DNA of 64,000 nt, from contig CM043958.1 in the NCBI GenBank assembly GCA_014529385.2, positions 87,398,525 through 87,462,524 on the forward strand. The letters run 5' to 3'. Numbering within the stretch: position 1 is the stretch's first letter; every line of letters begins with the position of its first letter. The notes under the pieces were generated by a model that saw nothing but the letters and a program-made list of their open reading frames with translations, had not been told where the DNA came from and made no database searches. The stretch is from Adiantum capillus-veneris (Eukaryota; Streptophyta; Polypodiopsida; Polypodiales; Pteridaceae). This document shows positions 59,151-64,000 of the stretch, one piece after another. The translations under genes were made by a program, and so were the position numbers.

Positions 59151-59393
59151 GTATCTTCCGTATTTTAATGTTGGATTCCTTAGGACCCATCAAGGTTGCA
59201 TCCATTCGTATGTAACCCCTTGTTCCCATACTATACGTACCTTACGTACTCTATCGATAGGTTCGTCTCACGCTAGTTTGAAAGCATCACTGTAGCCTCG
59301 CTTGAAATATCTGCTATGTATGTGGTTTGCCAAAACCTTTATCTATGATGAACAATGCAGATTTTCTTTTATAAAAAAGTCGCATACCTTGCG

Positions 59394-59675
59394 TGTTAGG
59401 GAATAAAGGCCTAAGTGCCTTGTACTTATTAACTTATAAGTTAAAAGACTTATAAGTGAGGGGGCCCAAGTGTGAATGGCCCCCTAGTCACTTACTCATA
59501 TACTCAAAGGTGAAGCCCAAAAGAAATTGCGTGACTTCTCCCAATTTTCTACGAGCGTTCTCTCTCTCTCTCACGTTTTCTCTCTGCGTGAGCTTCTTCT
59601 GCGCCACTCTCCTATTCTCCTTCACTCTCATTGCATAGGACAGCAAGTGGGCTCTCTCTCCTGCTCCCTCACACA
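59394..59675 (+). repeat. Copia 5' LTR
   Basis: TG...CA ends directly before the PBS. It contains CT-rich stretches near the 3' end. No second copy in the window to confirm the 5' boundary. Confidence 0.7.
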
Positions 59676-59692
59676 TGGTATCAGAGCTTTAG
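59676..59692 (+). promoter_or_regulatory. Copia primer-binding site (initiator-Met tRNA)
   Basis: TGGTATCAGAGCTTTAG starts immediately after the LTR CA. About 540 bp of non-coding leader follow before the gag ATG. Confidence 0.9.
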
Positions 59693-60229
59693 GGTTTCCA
59701 AGAGAGCCATTTTTCGCAACACAGATCAGAATTCTGTTCTTGCTCGCTGCGGGAAGGATATTCAACCGTTTTCGATCAACTCTGTCGCGAAGGGATCCTC
59801 TCACCGTGTAGAATCGACCTCCGGTGACAGTTTCCCCAAAATTAGGGTTTCAAAAACTGGCGAACAGCAGCCTATTTCTGCTGAAATTGACCAATTTCAG
59901 GGTCAATTTGATGCAATTTCATTAGGGCAAGTCTCACAGGTCAATCTTACAGGTGTTTCCACCAACGAGGTTTTGAAAATTCTGCAAAACAGGTGTTTAC
60001 AGGTCTGATTTTTGCCCCAAAACAGGGAATTTCAGCAAGCAAATGATGTATACACCTTGTGGAAACCTTTGGTAAGGGTTTGGCAGTGAATGTACGCCGT
60101 TTTGGGGTGATTTTGCGTGAAATTTGCTCGCTGTTTTTCTGTAACAGCAAGCTGTTTTTTGCCCGATTGCGCACATTTGGGCGTGTTTAGGTCAGCAAAA
60201 CAGGGTTTCAGTGTTTGCAATCACTCAGA

Positions 60230-61837
60230 ATGTCTTCTAGCAGTGAAAGTGGCAATTTGTTGCACATTCGCAAGCTTGAAGGTGCCCATAACTTTGCTAT
60301 ATGGAAGAAGCAATGTTATAATGTGATGTTGCAGAAGAAACAGGCGAAACCTATTAAGTTACAGGGTGTGAAACCGGTTGATATGGAGGTTGAAGAATGG
60401 GAAGAAGTGGACGAGTTGGCTCGCTCCACGATCATGCTTTCGGTGTCTGACAATTTACTCTTCAATGTAGAGAATGAGCAGATAGCATGGGGCATGTGGA
60501 AGCGTTTAGACGAGTTGTATGCGCAGCAGAGTGCTGCCAGTAAAGTGTATTGGCTTAAGAAGCTTATGGATCTCCGCATGAAGGAGGGCACGCACATGTC
60601 AGTGCACCTCAATGAATTCAATTCTATTTTCAGCCAACTGACAGAGCTGAAATTCACGATTGATGAGGAGTTCAAAGCTACTTTTCTGCTATGCACATTG
60701 CCCGAGAGTTGGGATGTATTCCGGACAGCTCTTAGTAACTCAAGTGCGTCACTTAAGTATGCAGATGTAGAGAGTTCTCTCTTGATGGAAGAGATGAACA
60801 GGAAGAACACCACAGGTGGGTCTTCTAATGCATTGCACTTGAGAGGCAGGTCTCAACAGAGGGAGAAATCTGACAGTAAGGACAGGGCACGCAACAAATC
60901 TCGTAGGAAAGATGTTGTGTGTCATCATTGTGGAAAGAAAGGGCATTATAAACAGGAATGCTATGAGTGGAAGAAAGAGAAGAACAAGGGTGCTGAAACT
61001 GATGCAAAGGACAAGGGAAATGCCAAGAAGAGCACTGTGTTGATTGAGGAAATCAATGTTGCTAGTAGTTGTGACAGTGACAGCAGCAGTGATGTACTCA
61101 ATGCCTCTTCTGTGGATGCACATATCCTTGCTATGGGTTCTGATGTGGACATGCATACTTGGATTCTTGATTCAGGTGCCTGCTTTCATGTAACACCTCA
61201 TAGGGATTGGTTTACACAGTACTCAGGTGAGGTGCAGGGCACTGTTTATTTGGGAGATAACTATGCATGTCACATTGCAGGTATTGGCAGTGTCCAGTTT
61301 TCCTTTGCTGATAGTATGACTTTTGTTTTGCACAAAGTGCGCCATGTGCCACAACTCAAGAAGAGTTTGATTAGTACAGGGCAGCTAGATGATGCAGGCT
61401 ATCACACCACTTTTGGTGATAGCAAGTGGAAAATTTGTAAAGGGGCCCGGATTGTAGCCAAGGGTTGTAAATCGGACACTTTGTATCCTTTGCATGTATC
61501 TAGTGTGCGTGACCATGTTGTCGCCGTAACCGAGCAGCCAAGTGTTTCTTTGTGGCATGGCCGGTTGGGACACATGAGTAAAAGAGGAATGGAAACTCTG
61601 TCTCGTTGTGGTTATTTGCCGTGTTTGAGGTATGCTGATTTTTCTCACTGTGAGCACTGTATTTATGGTAAGCACAGTCAAACACCGCACAAAAGGTCTC
61701 TTTCTTTGAAGTCTGACAGGTTAGACTTAGTGCATTCCGATGTATGTGAAATGCCACAGTTGTCCTTAGGGGGAAAGAAATATTTTGTTTCGTTTATCGA
61801 TGATGCTACACGTTGTCGTGCTGTGACACGTACATAG
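60230..61837 (+). CDS. Copia Gag-protease-integrase polyprotein, 3'-truncated
   Basis: Open from the ATG at 60230 for about 535 codons without a lesion. Gag (UBN2/DUF4219-like): HIRKLEGAHNFAIWKKQ, then MWKRLDELYAQQSAASK and LPESWDVFRTALSN. Zinc knuckle CHHCGKKGHYKQEC at 60920-60961. Protease: WILDSGACFHVT (intact DSG). GAG-pre-integrase: LWHGRLGHMSKRGMETL with the zinc-binding CEHCIYGK block. Integrase core begins LDLVHSDVCEMP and FVSFIDDATR (first catalytic Asp). The last residues after DDATRC read into the adjacent element and are not copia. It is one of the best preserved coding segments here. Confidence 0.93.
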   Translation: MSSSSESGNLLHIRKLEGAHNFAIWKKQCYNVMLQKKQAKPIKLQGVKPVDMEVEEWEEVDELARSTIMLSVSDNLLFNVENEQIAWGMWKRLDELYAQQSAASKVYWLKKLMDLRMKEGTHMSVHLNEFNSIFSQLTELKFTIDEEFKATFLLCTLPESWDVFRTALSNSSASLKYADVESSLLMEEMNRKNTTGGSSNALHLRGRSQQREKSDSKDRARNKSRRKDVVCHHCGKKGHYKQECYEWKKEKNKGAETDAKDKGNAKKSTVLIEEINVASSCDSDSSSDVLNASSVDAHILAMGSDVDMHTWILDSGACFHVTPHRDWFTQYSGEVQGTVYLGDNYACHIAGIGSVQFSFADSMTFVLHKVRHVPQLKKSLISTGQLDDAGYHTTFGDSKWKICKGARIVAKGCKSDTLYPLHVSSVRDHVVAVTEQPSVSLWHGRLGHMSKRGMETLSRCGYLPCLRYADFSHCEHCIYGKHSQTPHKRSLSLKSDRLDLVHSDVCEMPQLSLGGKKYFVSFIDDATRCRAVTRT

Positions 61838-63188
61838 TGGGAACGCATCCTACAAGAGTTATCTTATAATTTTTTAGATACATAATTATATTTCCTATAG
61901 TGTACATATGCATATGTAAGTATAAAAATAAGCTTTCTATCTCATTTTATTATTTATCTAAAGGGTAATGTATTCTTACTTTACCATCAAAAAATACTAT
62001 GGGAAAAGTGTCAATAGCTCCATCTCTTTAACTTGGGGCAAAAAGCATTGATTCTTTCTTTCTACCATCTCATTATTATCTCACACCCTATCTAGATCCT
62101 ATATCTAGAGTAATTTCCAATCTATATATATTCTATGTATTTTTCATATTTTTCTTATATTTCTTTTTAAATAACTACTAGGAGAGAATCAAATCCTAGT
62201 GGGACACTAGGTGGCATGATTTCAAAGATACACTTATTTTAATGCATTATTAGAATCATGATTACAAAACTTTGTCAAGGAGCAATGTCATGCTTTCATA
62301 TGGCATGAGGTGTCCCTTGGAATCAAATGAAAGTTTAGGCTAAGGGGACCACATGAAGACTTTTGCTGCCGGAAATGGACCCTATTTTGATGAATTTTTT
62401 ACACAAGGTTCCAATCCGAATTGGAAAATGATTTTAAAATGAAAATCGTAGCTAATGAGCTGAAGTTTTTGCCCATATTTTTACTTTTTTATTTGGAGCT
62501 ACGGTTGAGGAGATATGATCAAAATACTAGACCCCAGTCTGCCCACATCATGCAGGGACAGCTCATTTCCAACTTTTCCAATTCCTGTTCACACTGGCTC
62601 CTCTCTTCTTGTGTAAACCCTTGGGGGTTCCCTTCACAGATAAAAGGGAACCTCTTCTTCCTTGAAAATAACTCAAGCATTCAAGCCATTGATGAGAGGA
62701 ATTCTTGAGGGAGTGAGTAGTAATTCCTAATTGTACTTAGCCCCATTAACATAAGCCCAAGCCTACACTTTCTCCTAGAGGAAGACTAGCCATTCTTGTA
62801 CGCTATCCTTGGAAGATCAAATCTAATCAAAGAAGGTGCTGTACTTTGCGTATCAATCAACGTTGAATTCTCCCCTCTTCTTCTCTCTCCCATCAATAAT
62901 GGTGTCGAAGGGTTTCAAGTAAGATGTGTTCTACATTGACGTTTTCTTGATTTTTTGTTGTTTTCATTTTCATCTCTAATCCAACATATATATATGTATC
63001 TAATCTCATCTCCTTAACCAAACCTATCTCTCTCATTCTTAGTAATTCATCCTCTCTAGGTTCTCTTTGCTACAGGTACATCTCTCCCCGCAGTATCCTT
63101 ATTGCCTACGGGCAAGAATAGGGCTTGGGAGGGAAACTTCTCATCTCTTCACTTCTCTCATATCTACATTTCTCACATACTATCCTAG

Positions 63189-63407
63189 ATGAATAACCCA
63201 CATGATGATCATTTCTATCGCTTTCACTCTGTACGATCTATTAGAATTAACGTATGGATTAGCCGTAAAATACACTTTCAACAACGTATAGTGTTTCTCT
63301 TCGGCTCTGAAAGGCTCAATGAAATACTTCTATCACCGGATCCCATCATACTACCTCTCATAGACTATAATTTTTCTTTTGATGTAAGCGTAGTTATCTT
63401 GTTATGA
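63189..63407 (+). CDS. Small ORF 1 of a tandem related pair (unknown)
   Basis: 72 codons starting MNNPHDDHFYRF. From about residue 24 it aligns with ORF 2: shared pattern S-x-K-(I/L)-x-F-Q, LFG, RLN, P-x-ILP-x-I-x-Y, S-x-DV. The stop TGA overlaps the next start (ATGA at 63404-63407). No signal peptide or known domain. It lies in the presumed LTR/leader upstream of gag. Function unknown. Confidence 0.45.
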   Translation: MNNPHDDHFYRFHSVRSIRINVWISRKIHFQQRIVFLFGSERLNEILLSPDPIILPLIDYNFSFDVSVVILL

Positions 63408-63616
63408 ACCAAGAGGATTTGTACACACAATTAATTCCAATCACTAGACAAAATATATATATTATGGTAAGCACAAAACTACAATTCCAAAGAACAATTC
63501 GTAGCCTATTTGGTCAGCCAAGATTGAATGCCATTAACTCATCCATTAACCCTTTCATATTACCCATGATACGATATGACCATAGCCTTGATGTTTTCAT
63601 CTTCGTATTGTTTTGA
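63404..63616 (+). CDS. Small ORF 2 of a tandem related pair (unknown)
   Basis: 70 codons starting MNQEDLYTQLIP, with VSTKLQFQRTIRSLFG, RLNAI, and FILPMIRYDHSLDVFIF aligning to ORF 1. Aligned positions are about 211-215 bp apart, so the pair arose by tandem duplication. Nucleotides have diverged clearly while the residue pattern is kept, which is suggestive of past coding constraint. Confidence 0.45.
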   Translation: MNQEDLYTQLIPITRQNIYIMVSTKLQFQRTIRSLFGQPRLNAINSSINPFILPMIRYDHSLDVFIFVLF

Positions 63617-63825
63617 CATTCTCTTTTGCGTTCTTTCTTTGTGTGTGTGTGAGTGCAAGAGAGAAAGGGTGAGTCTTCTTCGATTGCACTTCTTTCCAAA
63701 CCCTAGTCTTCATGGCATCTATGGTTTAATTCCTTCATATAGTTTTTGTTGAGTTCTCTCACAAACTCTCACAGCCATAAGCCCGGTGCTTTCCTGGCAA
63801 GACCGTAAATTTCTCGACATATTTT

Positions 63826-63841
63826 TGGTGAACCCGACGCG
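63826..63841 (+). promoter_or_regulatory. Candidate primer-binding site of the last element
   Basis: TGGTGAACCCGACGCG after TCTCGACATATTT, a context like that of plant gypsy PBSs. It starts with TGG, complementary to a tRNA CCA end, but I cannot name the tRNA. Confidence 0.5.
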
Positions 63842-63872
63842 AATCTGCTAGGGTGAGAGTTTGTGGGTAACC

Positions 63873-64000
63873 ATGGGTGATCATGTTGAGCAACAGGGTG
63901 TGCATTTTGACCCAGCAACAATGCAAATGTTTCAAGCATTTGCAATGTTCATGCAACAACAACATGCTACTGAAAGAAGGGAGATTTCAGCAACGAAGGC
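63873..64000 (+). CDS. Start of a retrotransposon Gag, runs off window
   Basis: The ATG at 63873 opens MGDHVEQQGVHFDPATMQ followed by a Gln/Met/Phe-rich stretch (FAMFMQQQ), open to the window edge. The position about 30 bp after the PBS and the composition fit a gypsy Gag N-terminus. Too short to assign further. Confidence 0.6.
   Translation, partial: MGDHVEQQGVHFDPATMQMFQAFAMFMQQQHATERREISATK

Larger units (their letters stand above)
59394..61821 (+). mobile_element. Ty1/copia retrotransposon, 5' half only
   Basis: A 282-bp LTR (59394-59675, TGTTAGGG...CACACA), PBS and leader, and a gag-pol frame that stops in the integrase core at about 61821, where new sequence beginning TGTGACACG starts. 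RT, RNase H and the 3' LTR are absent from the window. It may continue beyond the right edge if the following element is a simple insertion. Confidence 0.88.
61822..63819 (+). repeat. Candidate LTR of the last element, about 2 kb
   Basis: It begins TGTGACACG exactly where copia coding stops and ends near CTCGACA just before a PBS-like site, giving TG...CA. It has no pol domain. It contains the paired small ORFs at 63189-63616. The second LTR is outside the window, so boundaries rest on the copia break and the PBS position. Confidence 0.55.

Overview
The window looks like nuclear DNA from a land plant with a large, transposon-rich genome. Evidence: a DEAD-box helicase of the plant LOS4/DBP5 type with short GT-AG introns, plant-style Ty3/gypsy and Ty1/copia elements primed by initiator-Met tRNA (TGGTATCAGAGC), BED/DUF659 hAT transposons, plant L1-like LINEs and many long CT/GA microsatellites. 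The species cannot be fixed from sequence alone; a fern or similar large genome would fit, but that is a guess. There are no bacterial operons, CRISPR arrays or rRNA genes.

Layout. 1-2367 (minus) is an open retrotransposon gag frame that leaves the window. 2368-10029 is mostly non-coding or decayed, with one recognisable gypsy 3' end plus LTR start at about 8210-8250. 10030-10210 holds a possible tRNA-derived SINE. 10489-14279 (minus) is a 5'-truncated LINE with endonuclease, reverse transcriptase and zinc-knuckle regions. 14832-16240 is the only host-like gene: the first four exons of a DBP5/LOS4 RNA helicase, ending after the DEAD motif with no second helicase domain found. 16241-21857 holds a LINE C-terminal scrap, two tandem duplications and a hAT C-terminal remnant.

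The centrepiece is 21863-59150. It reads as one old Ty3/gypsy element (here 'Outer', plus strand) inflated to 37.3 kb by nested insertions: LTRs of 382 and 384 bp, the same 5-bp flank GTATC on both sides, a PBS after the left LTR and a polypurine tract before the right LTR. Inside Outer are: element A (25915-33124, minus, TSD GGTGA, with its pol 3' half inverted), a 1.7-kb LTR-like insertion in A (26342-28048, TSD AACAT), a tandem array of a non-autonomous LTR family 'X' (33753-50949) carrying an unrecognised ORF, two hAT transposons in or beside that array (39210-43649 with TSD TTGTCATC; about 44711-48194), and a younger, nearly intact gypsy element C (50950-57831, minus). A deletion fused the cut 5' LTR of C to the Outer integrase.

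After Outer come the 5' half of a Ty1/copia element (59394-61821) and the start of another LTR element whose roughly 2-kb LTR contains two tandem, mutually related small ORFs that overlap by ATGA. That pair and the X-family ORF are the least explained coding signals here. Most elements carry stops or frameshifts; C and the copia gag-pol fragment are the best preserved.
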